The translations under genes were made by a program, and so were the position numbers. Below are positions 6,716 to 13,871 of a stretch of DNA of 21,006 nucleotides, piece after piece. The number at the start of each line of letters is the position of its first letter. Position 1 is the stretch's first letter. The notes beneath the pieces are model-generated. The model was given only the letters and a program-made list of their open reading frames with translations, searched no databases and was not told the DNA's origin. The DNA comes from Candidatus Caenarcanales bacterium (GTDB taxonomy: Bacteria; Cyanobacteriota; Vampirovibrionia; LMEP-6097): the NCBI GenBank assembly GCA_022447685.1, contig JAKVAO010000048.1:1-21006 (forward strand), given 5' to 3'.

Positions 6716-7183
6716 TTGAATAGATTTTATATCGCATTATTAATTTTAATGGTAACCAACCCAGTATATGCTCGAAGAGCTAATATGATTGGCATTTGGC
6801 TTCTAGGACAAAACACAAGTTCGAGTGATGTATTAACTATTAAAGATATAAGAAGTAGTGGTTTTAAAAAGGTTAGGTTTGTTGATTTTGATTATTTAGA
6901 AAATTCTACTGATCGAAAAATAGCAGAAAACAAAACAGGCTTTCTGGTAGGTAGAAGGCTCTACTTTGATGTTTCATCTGCAACTATCGATAAATCTTAT
7001 ATGCTTAAATTCAATAAAGGTTTTTTATCTGGAAATTTCATTAGCCTCAATAATGATTCAGGTGGTTGCATTGCTGAAAATCAGAATGAGATTGAGCCTA
7101 ATTCTTTTATATGTAATTTTCCAGCATCTGAAACTATTTCAATATCAAATTCTGAGATCGTAGAAATTGTTAAACTCTTTTAA
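6716..7183 (+). CDS. Secreted or periplasmic protein of unknown function, 155 aa
   Basis: Residues 1-20 (MNRFYIALLILMVTNPVYAR) form a typical Sec signal peptide with a VYA cleavage site after residue 19, leaving a mature protein of about 136 residues. The mature part looks beta-rich and includes GFLVGRRLYFDV and two Cys (SGGCIAEN and SFICNF) that could form one disulphide. No family is recognised. The start is TTG at 6716, supported by AAAAGGAGT immediately upstream and by the signal peptide beginning there. It lies 19 bases before the 457-residue gene and may share a transcript with it. The structured region upstream suggests RNA-level control. Confidence 0.65.
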   Translation: MNRFYIALLILMVTNPVYARRANMIGIWLLGQNTSSSDVLTIKDIRSSGFKKVRFVDFDYLENSTDRKIAENKTGFLVGRRLYFDVSSATIDKSYMLKFNKGFLSGNFISLNNDSGGCIAENQNEIEPNSFICNFPASETISISNSEIVEIVKLF

Positions 7184-7202
7184 ATTTAGTTATAATTGAT
7201 CA

Positions 7203-8576
7203 ATGGCTCTGCGAGACATTAATGAAGCTTGGGATAGTTTTTCTCAAAATTTAAATGTACTGTCTGTTAAAGATGGTAGGGCATGGGGAGATATTAAACC
7301 AGTAACTAGAGTATTTAAAAGATATGGAAACTATATAGATGCCCCAAGTATTTTTGAAGATATTTCAAATAAGTTTAAAAATATCCAAAATAAGATTCAA
7401 TATCATGATAAATTTTTTCAAGAAATCTCAAGTCACCTCAAGGATTCATTAAATCTAAAAACAATTAAAGTAAAAAATATAATAAAAGATTTTTGCTCAG
7501 AAGCTTCTGACAGCTATTTTTCGAATAGTAATACAGAGCTACTTCTTGATTTTTCATGCCTAAGTGTAAATGAATTTAAAGCATTGGATTTTCTCATTTC
7601 TAGTGGGGTATTTTTATTCAAAGTTTATGGACCTAATATTAAACAAGGTCAAGTCCGTTATAAAGAATATAATGAGGATTTTAAATTTAAAATAGATGAA
7701 GCTAATCTAAATGACATTGACGGGGTAAATGAATCAAAATTAGCAAAGTATATAAATTTTTTATCTGATACTAATAAAAAAGGATTTTTCTTAAAGTTCA
7801 ATTCTATAAAGCAACTTACATATAATAAAAGTGGTGTTGATGTTTACAATCCTGAGAAATACAGCTTTGATGATTATGAAGCTTATACTAAATATCAATC
7901 TCTGATTAAATCTGAAGATCCAGAAGTAAAGAATTTATTTTTACCAAAATCACTTGTTTTTGGTTTTGATATTGAATTGGTGAAATTTTTAATAGGTCAA
8001 ATAAATACAATTATAGAAACTGAAAATGCGAGTAGCTTAGTTTCAGTTCAACCTGAATCTCAAATCAATTGGGAACTCCGCTTTGAAGCAAATCCACCAT
8101 TGAATGAAACTATTTTAAGTAATATCAAAAATGGTGATATGAATATGAATGATTTTAAGAAATGTTCTTTGGTCCTTATAGATAGTAGTTCAGATGAAAT
8201 TAACTCATATGAGTTAATCGATATGACAAAAATAAGACCACAAAATAAACCAAATAATGCCCTATGTCTTCTTCACCAAACATTCTTTAAGTCAAAGAAT
8301 GGTTTCATTGAAATTAAGATGAAAAGGGAAACTTATGAAACCCTTTATAGAAGTTTAAATTTAAATGTAGATTTATATAAAATAATTTGGGAGTTTTTAA
8401 GTGAAAAATCAAAGTCAATGTTGAAAATTAAATTCAAAGGTACTTTAAATCAAAATGACCTAAAAAAATTCCTCAATACTAATAAAGCTAGGTTCCCTAT
8501 AACAAATGAAAAAAATGATAAACGTAAAAATACACCCAGCTTTTGCTTTGATAAAAATTCTCAAACAATCTCTTAA
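7203..8576 (+). CDS. Orphan protein of unknown function, 457 aa
   Basis: The gene encodes a large soluble protein rich in Asn, Lys and Ser, without signal peptide or membrane segments. The N-terminal 110 residues look helical (FEDISNKFKNIQNKIQYHDK). A middle part mixes strands and helices, and the C-terminus is basic (NEKNDKRKNTPSF). No P-loop, HNH, PD-(D/E)XK, reverse transcriptase YxDD or HTH motif is visible. The ATG at 7203 is fixed by an in-frame TGA just upstream, and there is no Shine-Dalgarno. It follows the secreted-protein gene by 19 bases. A weak terminator-like palindrome (8584-8597) followed by CTCTTTTT lies 8 bases after its stop. Its place in the element suggests cargo, perhaps defence or anti-defence, but that is a guess. 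Confidence 0.6.
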   Translation: MALRDINEAWDSFSQNLNVLSVKDGRAWGDIKPVTRVFKRYGNYIDAPSIFEDISNKFKNIQNKIQYHDKFFQEISSHLKDSLNLKTIKVKNIIKDFCSEASDSYFSNSNTELLLDFSCLSVNEFKALDFLISSGVFLFKVYGPNIKQGQVRYKEYNEDFKFKIDEANLNDIDGVNESKLAKYINFLSDTNKKGFFLKFNSIKQLTYNKSGVDVYNPEKYSFDDYEAYTKYQSLIKSEDPEVKNLFLPKSLVFGFDIELVKFLIGQINTIIETENASSLVSVQPESQINWELRFEANPPLNETILSNIKNGDMNMNDFKKCSLVLIDSSSDEINSYELIDMTKIRPQNKPNNALCLLHQTFFKSKNGFIEIKMKRETYETLYRSLNLNVDLYKIIWEFLSEKSKSMLKIKFKGTLNQNDLKKFLNTNKARFPITNEKNDKRKNTPSFCFDKNSQTIS

Positions 8577-8583
8577 ATTTAAC

Positions 8584-8605
8584 AAGCAATATTGCTTCTC
8601 TTTTT
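8584..8605 (+). terminator. Weak intrinsic terminator-like palindrome
   Basis: AAGCAATATTGCTT (8584-8597) is a perfect 14-base palindrome that can form a 5-bp stem with an ATAT loop. CTCTTTTT follows directly. The stem is weak, but the position 8 bases after the stop of the 457-residue gene fits a terminator. Confidence 0.4.
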
Positions 8606-8672
8606 GCTGGTAGAAATAATAAGTAAGCTGGAGGGGACTTTATTACTTTTTCACCAGCAAAACCTTGCTGGT
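8604..8672. promoter_or_regulatory. Inverted repeat and GCTGG copies ahead of the small regulator gene
   Basis: ACCAGCAA (8653-8660) and TTGCTGGT (8665-8672) form a perfect 8-bp inverted repeat with a 4-base spacer. Another TTGCTGGTA occurs at 8604-8612 and AAGCTGG at 8626-8632. No T run follows, so it is not a classic terminator. The spacing upstream of the ribbon-helix-helix-like gene (8711) suits an operator bound by that protein. This link is inferred. Confidence 0.45.
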
Positions 8673-8710
8673 AAATATTCACAGCTAATTTTTCCTTAAA
8701 ATAATTTTTA

Positions 8711-8899
8711 ATGAAAGATTTATCAAAAGACTGGCCACAGAAATCGTTTTCAATGCCTCAAAAAATAAGAGAAATTTTGAAAACACTTTCTGAATATTTA
8801 GGAACTAACCAAAGTGCAACTTTAAGAGTTTTGATTCTTAAAGAGGCACGAAAGCTTGGTTTGCTGAATGAAGAACAAATAAAAGGAGGTGAAGCATGA
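8711..8899 (+). CDS. Small ribbon-helix-helix-like DNA-binding protein, 62 aa
   Basis: The 62-residue product has a short N-terminal strand-like part (SFSMPQKIREIL) followed by two helices, with LSEYLGTNQSATLRVLILKE as the helix-turn-helix portion. This matches the layout of CopG/Arc-type ribbon-helix-helix repressors and plasmid copy or accessory proteins. No good Shine-Dalgarno precedes the ATG. Its TGA stop overlaps the next ATG (ATGA, 8896-8899), so it heads a translationally coupled cluster running to the replication protein. The GCTGG inverted repeat upstream may be its binding site. Confidence 0.65.
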   Translation: MKDLSKDWPQKSFSMPQKIREILKTLSEYLGTNQSATLRVLILKEARKLGLLNEEQIKGGEA

Positions 8900-9066
8900 G
8901 CATGAAGCTACCTGATGACTGCATTAATGAGTATCAAGAAATTCATTTTCAAGAATTTGGCTTTCGTTTACCAAGAAAGATAGCTGAACAGAAAGCAAAA
9001 GATTTATTAAAACTTTCAGAAAAATTAATCCATATTGAATTAGAAGGAGACAGCAACGATGGATAA
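8896..9066 (+). CDS. Small hypothetical protein, 56 aa
   Basis: This short gene starts ATGAGCATGAAG at 8896 and ends TAA at 9064-9066. Its Shine-Dalgarno is nearly perfect (AAAAGGAGGT, 8881-8890), 5 bases before the ATG. It overlaps the previous gene by 4 bases and the next by 8. The product has an acidic start (LPDDCINEYQEIHFQEFGFR) and a basic helix (KIAEQKAKDLLKLSEKL). No family is recognised. The strong ribosome site and overlaps on both sides make translation likely. It may be an accessory part of the replication module. Confidence 0.7.
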   Translation: MSMKLPDDCINEYQEIHFQEFGFRLPRKIAEQKAKDLLKLSEKLIHIELEGDSNDG

Positions 9067-9565
9067 CCGCAACAAAAAAAATGGCTTTAACCACCACAGA
9101 AAAAGCCATGAAAATCATTCCAATCATAAATTTAGCATAAGTGAGCTATTCAAAAGGATTTTTAAAAATCTAAATCCTAATCAGCTTAACTTTCAGATTC
9201 GCAAAGGAAGCCTAAAGCACCATGCTTACTTAGAAGAATGGCGACTATCTCTAGAAGATACCGTTAGGTCTCTTCAATCAAGAATCATCGGCAATAGTAT
9301 TAATTTATTTAGCAACGCAGATAGGCAACATTATTTAAAAGAGATTCAATCTATCTGGATATCAAGTAAAAATCTATTCGAGCTTGATAAAGAGCATATC
9401 TTCAAAAATGAAAAATTGGTTATTGCTCACTTATCAGTTAAGGCAGCGAATCTATATAAAAATCTACTAAAACCAAGTCAGGAAAAAACTATAGAGAAAG
9501 CCGAATTATGTTCTGATCATCTAAGTTTAATTGAGAAGAAGCTTAAAGAGGAGGTAGGCAATTAA
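9059..9565 (+). CDS. Hypothetical helical protein, 168 aa
   Basis: The N-terminus is His- and Asn-rich (MDNRNKKNGFNHHRKSHENH), followed by about 140 residues that look largely helical (FSISELFKRIFKNL, then EDTVRSLQSRI and KLVIAHLSVKAANLYKNLL). There are no membrane segments. AGAAGGAGA upstream (about 9040-9048) supports ATG 9059. It overlaps the 56-residue gene by 8 bases and its stop shares a base with the next start (TAATG at 9563-9567). It is therefore in one operon with the replication protein and is probably an accessory factor. No family is recognised. Confidence 0.65.
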   Translation: MDNRNKKNGFNHHRKSHENHSNHKFSISELFKRIFKNLNPNQLNFQIRKGSLKHHAYLEEWRLSLEDTVRSLQSRIIGNSINLFSNADRQHYLKEIQSIWISSKNLFELDKEHIFKNEKLVIAHLSVKAANLYKNLLKPSQEKTIEKAELCSDHLSLIEKKLKEEVGN

Positions 9566-11757
9566 TGAAATACTTATCAGACAGACACCTAGCAAAGCTT
9601 AAAAGCTCTGCTATTACAGGGGGCTCTATTGAGTCCTCTGAAGCTGAAACTATTAATCTTAAGACTATGGTAGGTAAAGGCTTTAAAGTTCTAACTCCTG
9701 ATAGTTCAGAATCACTGCTTCAAGAAAAGTACATAGAATCTGCTTTATACTTTCCGTTCTTTAATATGGCTGGAAATAAAATCTTTGATGAAAAAACTGG
9801 AAAGGAAATAGGAATTATAAGACCTGACTATACAGAAAGAGCTTTAGCTAAGTTTAAAAAGCTTCCTAAATACCTTTGCTTACCTAAATCAGTGCAGTCA
9901 AGGTTCTATCCTTACTTTCCTAAAGATTTTAATTGGCTTAAATATATAGAAAATCATCAAAAACTTGAGAACGGGGAAGCCAATGGATATATAGCAGTTA
10001 CAGAGGGGGTACTGAAAGCTCTTTCTGGTACAGCCAATGGTCACCCTACAGTTGGTTTGTTCTCTGTCTTTTGCTTTTGTGAGAATGGCTTAAATACTCC
10101 CTTAATTCCAGAATTGAGAGATTTACTAAAGTGTGAAAATATAGATTTTTCAGTAATCTTTGATAGAGACAAGCAGCAAAAAATAGGTGTGAAGCAAGCA
10201 GAAACAGCACTTTTAGAAAAAGCTTTTCTTGAAACTGGCAAGAAATTAAGTGTAATAGATCTACCACAGGAAGAAGGATGCAAAGGTTTAGATGATTTCA
10301 TTTATACAAAAGGCTCAGAAGCACTAAAAGAACTTAAACGTAGGTATATCGAAACTCCTATTATTAAAAACTCAAAGCTTAAATTAATCCCAGATATTCC
10401 AAAGAATGCACTTCCTGATATTTATATTGAGTGTATAAAGGACACTGAAAAAAATATAGAGAATTGTATAGAGGCTGTCCCAATGGTTTTATTCACTCAG
10501 GGAGCAGGCTTCATAGGAAATAAAGCTAAACTAAATAGTAAATTCCCTAACCTTTATGGCGAAACCCTTGCTAAAACTACTGGTGCGAAAACTACTGCGG
10601 CTAATAGATTTAGCTACCCGTTACGGTTCATTAATAAAGCTATGGAAAAGGAGTATAGGGCTAAGCTTGAAGCTGGTGAAGAGAATGTTAAGTCTGAGGA
10701 ATTGATGATAGCGGGTTTTACCCAGGCTGGAATTGAATTAACATTAAACCAGAGAAAGAATCCAGTATTAGTAATGCTAGAAAATTCAGAATTTGAGAAT
10801 TTCTATTCACTAGTAAATGCTGAATATAATTCAAGTTTAAGTAGTTTCATTACAAAAGCCTATGATAGTTTGCCATTAATTCCGATGCACTCGAAAGATA
10901 ATTTACAAAGCTCTTTCAAGCTAAATACTATCTATGATCCAGCTATTAGTATTGCTGGAGTTCATACATTTGTTTCTATGCTTAGCTCCAAACCAAAAGG
11001 CTACAAAGATACAGGCTTTGATAATCGTTTTATGAAGTTTATTGGGAAAACTCGAAAAGGAATTAGAATCCCAGAAATACAGCCAATACCTCAAAAGCTT
11101 GAGCAAAAGCTTTTAGATGTCTACACTCTGGTTCACAATCACTTTAGAAACTTAGATGAAGCATTGAAATTGAGGTATTCTGATGAAGCAAAACAAATTT
11201 ATCATCGTTTTTATAACCAATACAAAGACTTTGAAGATGAGAATCCAGAAAGTAACTTGTTACCTTATATGAGACGCTCTGTCTGCGACTTCTTGCCAAA
11301 ACTTTGTTTACAGTTTGAGATTATAGAAAGAGCTGAATTAATAGTAAATAACTTTGAAGCTGGAGAGTGGCGAGTAAGATTTAAGCAAGCCTTAGCTGAG
11401 GATAAGCTTTTAATTTCTAAGGAAGTCATGCTCAAAACTATTGAATGGAGTAAGTACTTTATTGAAAGTGCAAAGTTCATAATCAATAATTATTACGACT
11501 CAGATTCTGAGTTTGATTCCAGGGTTGAAAAAATATTAAGAATACTAAAGAAATTTCCTAAAGGCATACTTGCATCTTCTTTAAAAAGGGATATGAATAT
11601 GCATAGAAAACCTAGACAAGGAAAAGAGTTTGATGAAATATTGGATTACCTTCAGGACATGGATCAAATGCATATCCAAATAAATCCTAATAATAAAAGA
11701 TCAAAGCTAGTCACTCTCAAAAAGCACCTAATCACCAACCATCACAAAGATGAGTGA
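9565..11757 (+). CDS. TOPRIM (DUF3854-like) + DUF3987-like replication protein, 730 aa
   Basis: The N-terminal half looks like a DUF3854/TOPRIM domain, with VTEGVLKALSG (145-155, the conserved Glu) and SVIFDRD (196-202, the paired Asp). These are the metal-binding positions of DnaG-type primases. The second half resembles DUF3987: a degenerate Walker A at 338-344 (TTGAKTT), a Walker B-like VLVMLENSEF (401-410), and DTGFDNRFMKF further on. The C-terminal 80 residues read like a winged helix (ILRILKKFPKGILASSLKRD). Such proteins are primase-helicase-like replication proteins of plasmids, integrative elements and phage satellites. The Walker A is atypical, so ATPase activity is uncertain. The start ATG 9565 overlaps the preceding stop, with GAGGAGG about 10 bases upstream. 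Confidence 0.75.
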   Translation: MKYLSDRHLAKLKSSAITGGSIESSEAETINLKTMVGKGFKVLTPDSSESLLQEKYIESALYFPFFNMAGNKIFDEKTGKEIGIIRPDYTERALAKFKKLPKYLCLPKSVQSRFYPYFPKDFNWLKYIENHQKLENGEANGYIAVTEGVLKALSGTANGHPTVGLFSVFCFCENGLNTPLIPELRDLLKCENIDFSVIFDRDKQQKIGVKQAETALLEKAFLETGKKLSVIDLPQEEGCKGLDDFIYTKGSEALKELKRRYIETPIIKNSKLKLIPDIPKNALPDIYIECIKDTEKNIENCIEAVPMVLFTQGAGFIGNKAKLNSKFPNLYGETLAKTTGAKTTAANRFSYPLRFINKAMEKEYRAKLEAGEENVKSEELMIAGFTQAGIELTLNQRKNPVLVMLENSEFENFYSLVNAEYNSSLSSFITKAYDSLPLIPMHSKDNLQSSFKLNTIYDPAISIAGVHTFVSMLSSKPKGYKDTGFDNRFMKFIGKTRKGIRIPEIQPIPQKLEQKLLDVYTLVHNHFRNLDEALKLRYSDEAKQIYHRFYNQYKDFEDENPESNLLPYMRRSVCDFLPKLCLQFEIIERAELIVNNFEAGEWRVRFKQALAEDKLLISKEVMLKTIEWSKYFIESAKFIINNYYDSDSEFDSRVEKILRILKKFPKGILASSLKRDMNMHRKPRQGKEFDEILDYLQDMDQMHIQINPNNKRSKLVTLKKHLITNHHKDE

Positions 11758-11791
11758 TTCGGATTCAAGCTCTAGGCTTAATTATAAGAGG

Positions 11792-11974
11792 AAAATCACA
11801 GAATCACCTAATTTCTTAGCTCTTTAAATATCTACTTTGAATTTCAAAATTAAAAACGAATAAATATAAGAACTTAAGAATATGTGTGATTTTGTGATAA
11901 TCCCCCAATGTCGGCCGAGAGAGCGGTTATTCACGTCACACTTAAGCAGTGAAAGCATGTGAGAGTGTGATTTT
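11792..11974. repeat. TGTGATTTT repeats, inverted repeat and DnaA-box-like site
   Basis: TGTGATTTT occurs at 11885-11893 and 11966-11974, and in reverse at 11792-11800. TCACACT (11936-11942) and AGTGTGA (11964-11970) form an inverted repeat. TTATTCACG (11927-11935) resembles a weak DnaA box. The repeats lie between the replication-protein gene and the recombinase gene, a fitting place for iterons, an origin or operators. The 268-base gap (11758-12025) holds no gene. Confidence 0.4.
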
Positions 11975-12010
11975 TAATGAAATGATAAATAAATTTAGCT
12001 AAGATAATTA

Positions 12011-12023
12011 AAAGGAAACCTTT
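12011..12023 (+). promoter_or_regulatory. Hairpin over the recombinase ribosome site
   Basis: AAAGG (12011-12015) can pair with CCTTT (12019-12023) across AAA, covering the AAAGGAA ribosome site of the ATG at 12026. The stem is short and its effect may be small, but it could damp expression of the recombinase. Confidence 0.3.
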
Positions 12024-12025
12024 AA

Positions 12026-13618
12026 ATGAGATACGCATTATATATTCGTAAGTCCAGCGAGGACAATGGAAAACAAATCCAAAGCATAGAAAATCAAGAA
12101 TTTACCCTGAAACAAAAAGCAGAGAAAGAAGATCTTAAAATAGTAAAAATTTACAAAGAGTCTAAATCTGCAAAGAAGCCACAGAAAAGAGAAGTCTTTA
12201 ATCAAATGATCCAAGATCTCTATGATGGAAAATTTGATGCTATTTTATGTTGGTCACTTTGTAGGTTAAGTCGTAATGCAATTGACGGGTCAATTGTCCA
12301 GCAAAACCTTTTAGATGGAGTGATTAAAGAAATCGTAACTTATGATAGAAAATACTTACCTTGTGATAATTCTATAATTCTTAGCCTTGAATTAGGTCTA
12401 GCCCAAGAATATAGCTTAGCTTTAAGTAAGAATACTAAACGAGGACAGTCTTATAAGCTTAATAAAGGTGATTACCCGGGAGAAGCGCCTCTTGGTTATT
12501 TGAATACACCTCATAAACTTCAAGGTGAAAAAACTATAGAAGTTGATCCTGAACGTGCCCCAATTTTAAGAAAGCTTTGGGATCTTCTACTTGAAGGTGA
12601 TATGAATGTTAGTCAATTAACTAAGCAAGCAGAAGCTTTAGGATTGCGCTCTAGAGCTTCAAGATCAAAACCTGAAAAGAAAATCTCAGTTCATGGCATG
12701 TATTGTATTTTTACTAACCCCTTCTATTACGGAGTTTTTAAATGGAGCGGTGAACTGCATCAAGGAAATCATAAGCCATTAATTACTAAAGAAGAATTTG
12801 AAGATGCTCAAAAAATCATTTCTTCTAAAAAATCTTATCCAAGAACTGCTAAGTATAACTTCCCATTTAAAGGACATCTCAAATGTGGTGAATGTGGAGC
12901 TTCAATTACAGGAGAAAGGAAAAATAAAAAAAGAGCTGATGGAACTATCAACACTAGAACTTACTATAGATGTACTCATAGAATAGTAGGCTCTAATTGT
13001 AAACAGCCTAGCGTTAGAGAAGAAGATCTTGAGGCTCAGTATAAAGATCTTGTCGACTCTATAACCATTTCTGAGGATTTTAGTAAATGGTCAATTAAAT
13101 GGCTTCGCTTACTAAATAAAGAGGAATCTAGCAAAGAAGATTCTGTTAGAGATCAACAAGTTAAAAGACTTCAGAAAATCGACAAGGAATTAAGCACACT
13201 TTTAGATCTTAGAATCCAAGGTGAAATAGAAGCTGATTTATTCAAATTAAAAAAAGATATCCTAGTTAAAGAGCAACAAGAATTACAAAAAAGTATAGAG
13301 ATAAGTTCTGCTAATAAAGATAGACGTATTGATCGGACAGAAGAGTTGTTACATTTTTGTACGAGAGCTAAAATTCTTTTTGAATCTGGTTCACTTGAAG
13401 ATAAAAAATTAGTTTTAAGAACTTTAGGTTCGCACTTTTATTTAAAAGATAAAAAGCTAGAGGTAGACTTAGCTTCACCGTTTAAGCTGGTTCAAGATGC
13501 TACTAAATCAGGATTGACTATAAATCCTAGGTTCGCCACCCTCAATACTCAGATCCAGCCTGAGTTTAGTAGTGAAGAGATTGACTTGATTAAAAATGGT
13601 GGTCCCAGTTGGACTTGA
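12026..13618 (+). CDS. Large serine recombinase / integrase, 530 aa
   Basis: The protein has the three-part build of large serine recombinases. The N-terminal catalytic domain starts YIRKSSED with Ser 10 as the nucleophile, and has the conserved Arg pair in WSLCRLSRNA. A recombinase domain covers about 150-260 (GDYPGEAPLGY, NPFYYGVF). A zinc ribbon has Cys pairs in LKCGECGAS and YRCTHRIVGSNC, and a Leu/Lys-rich coiled coil spans about 365-425. It would integrate or excise the element, usually in one direction without a partner. The ATG at 12026 is supported by AAAGGAA. The reading frame runs into the 3' end of tRNA-Ile: the last residues, GGPSWT, and the stop TGA (13616-13618) are tRNA sequence. 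The gene end is therefore built by the junction with the chromosome. Confidence 0.93.
   Translation: MRYALYIRKSSEDNGKQIQSIENQEFTLKQKAEKEDLKIVKIYKESKSAKKPQKREVFNQMIQDLYDGKFDAILCWSLCRLSRNAIDGSIVQQNLLDGVIKEIVTYDRKYLPCDNSIILSLELGLAQEYSLALSKNTKRGQSYKLNKGDYPGEAPLGYLNTPHKLQGEKTIEVDPERAPILRKLWDLLLEGDMNVSQLTKQAEALGLRSRASRSKPEKKISVHGMYCIFTNPFYYGVFKWSGELHQGNHKPLITKEEFEDAQKIISSKKSYPRTAKYNFPFKGHLKCGECGASITGERKNKKRADGTINTRTYYRCTHRIVGSNCKQPSVREEDLEAQYKDLVDSITISEDFSKWSIKWLRLLNKEESSKEDSVRDQQVKRLQKIDKELSTLLDLRIQGEIEADLFKLKKDILVKEQQELQKSIEISSANKDRRIDRTEELLHFCTRAKILFESGSLEDKKLVLRTLGSHFYLKDKKLEVDLASPFKLVQDATKSGLTINPRFATLNTQIQPEFSSEEIDLIKNGGPSWT
13590..13604 (+). repeat. Candidate att site, right copy at tRNA 3' end
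   Basis: This is the second copy of TTAAAAATGGTGGTC. It covers the last 8 bases of tRNA-Ile (CCA included) and the 7 bases beyond, all inside the final codons of the serine recombinase gene. Confidence 0.55.
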
Positions 13619-13673
13619 ACCAACGACCAATCGATTATGAGTCGACTGCTCTGACCAACTGAGCTATGGGACC
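13597..13673 (-). tRNA. tRNA-Ile (anticodon CAU, ileX-like)
   Basis: A complete 77-base cloverleaf is present. The acceptor GGTCCCA pairs perfectly with TGGGACC and is followed by an encoded CCA. The D arm is GCTC...GAGC with AGTTGG, the anticodon arm GTCGA-CTCATAA-TCGAT, and the T arm GTTGG-TTCAAGT-CCAAC. The anticodon is CAU, which can mean Met or Ile. The D, variable and T-arm sequence follows E. coli ileX (GGTTCAAGTCCA, GACTCATAATCG) much more than elongator tRNA-Met, so I call the lysidine-modified Ile tRNA that reads AUA. The recombinase gene overlaps its 3' 22 bases on the other strand. Confidence 0.93.
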
Positions 13674-13685
13674 AACAGTTTGAAT

Positions 13686-13752
13686 TCCCGCAGTCTCGAT
13701 TGACTTTTAGTACGAGAGGCTTACGCCTCCGAGCCAACTGAGCTACGGGACC
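13686..13752 (-). pseudogene. Degenerate tRNA-like sequence
   Basis: The 5' part (GGTCCCGTAGCTCAGTTGG) copies the tRNA-Ile acceptor and D arm with one change. Bases 13655-13683 and 13734-13762 match in 26 of 29 positions, including the upstream flank. The rest does not fold as a cloverleaf. There is a GGAGGC-GTAA-GCCTCT hairpin where an anticodon arm should be, a 4-bp AGTC/GACT arm, and only the five inner acceptor pairs (TCCCG/CGGGA) remain, with no CCA. I read it as a decayed duplicate or the scar of an earlier insertion at this tRNA. Confidence 0.6.
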
Positions 13753-13871
13753 ATTAGTTTGAGATCCGAAGAAATCAAATCAATATTTCATTATAACTTA
13801 TATTTTAATTTGAAAATCTTGAAGAAAGATAAAGCACTGAAAAACTTTGGAAAACTGTAAAATTTGTTACA

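Larger units (their letters stand above)
3875..13604. mobile_element. Putative integrated element inserted at tRNA-Ile
   Basis: The 9.7-kb segment between the two 15-bp repeats starts beside an integrase and ends inside tRNA-Ile. It contains a replication-type protein, a large serine recombinase, a candidate defence gene pair and several orphan genes, but no obvious household genes. DNA to the right of the tRNA carries ordinary chromosomal-type operons. No capsid, terminase or conjugation genes are visible, so it looks like a small integrative or satellite-type element, or a defence island, rather than a complete prophage or ICE. The boundaries are inferred from the repeat alone. Confidence 0.55.

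Noticed and set aside
10041..10301. Open frames on the minus strand inside the replication-protein gene
   Set aside because: They overlap a strongly supported gene, have no ribosome site and their residue makeup is not protein-like. They are shadows.
13686..13752. A second functional tRNA
   Set aside because: The outer acceptor pairs mismatch, there is no CCA, and no 7-base anticodon loop can be drawn.
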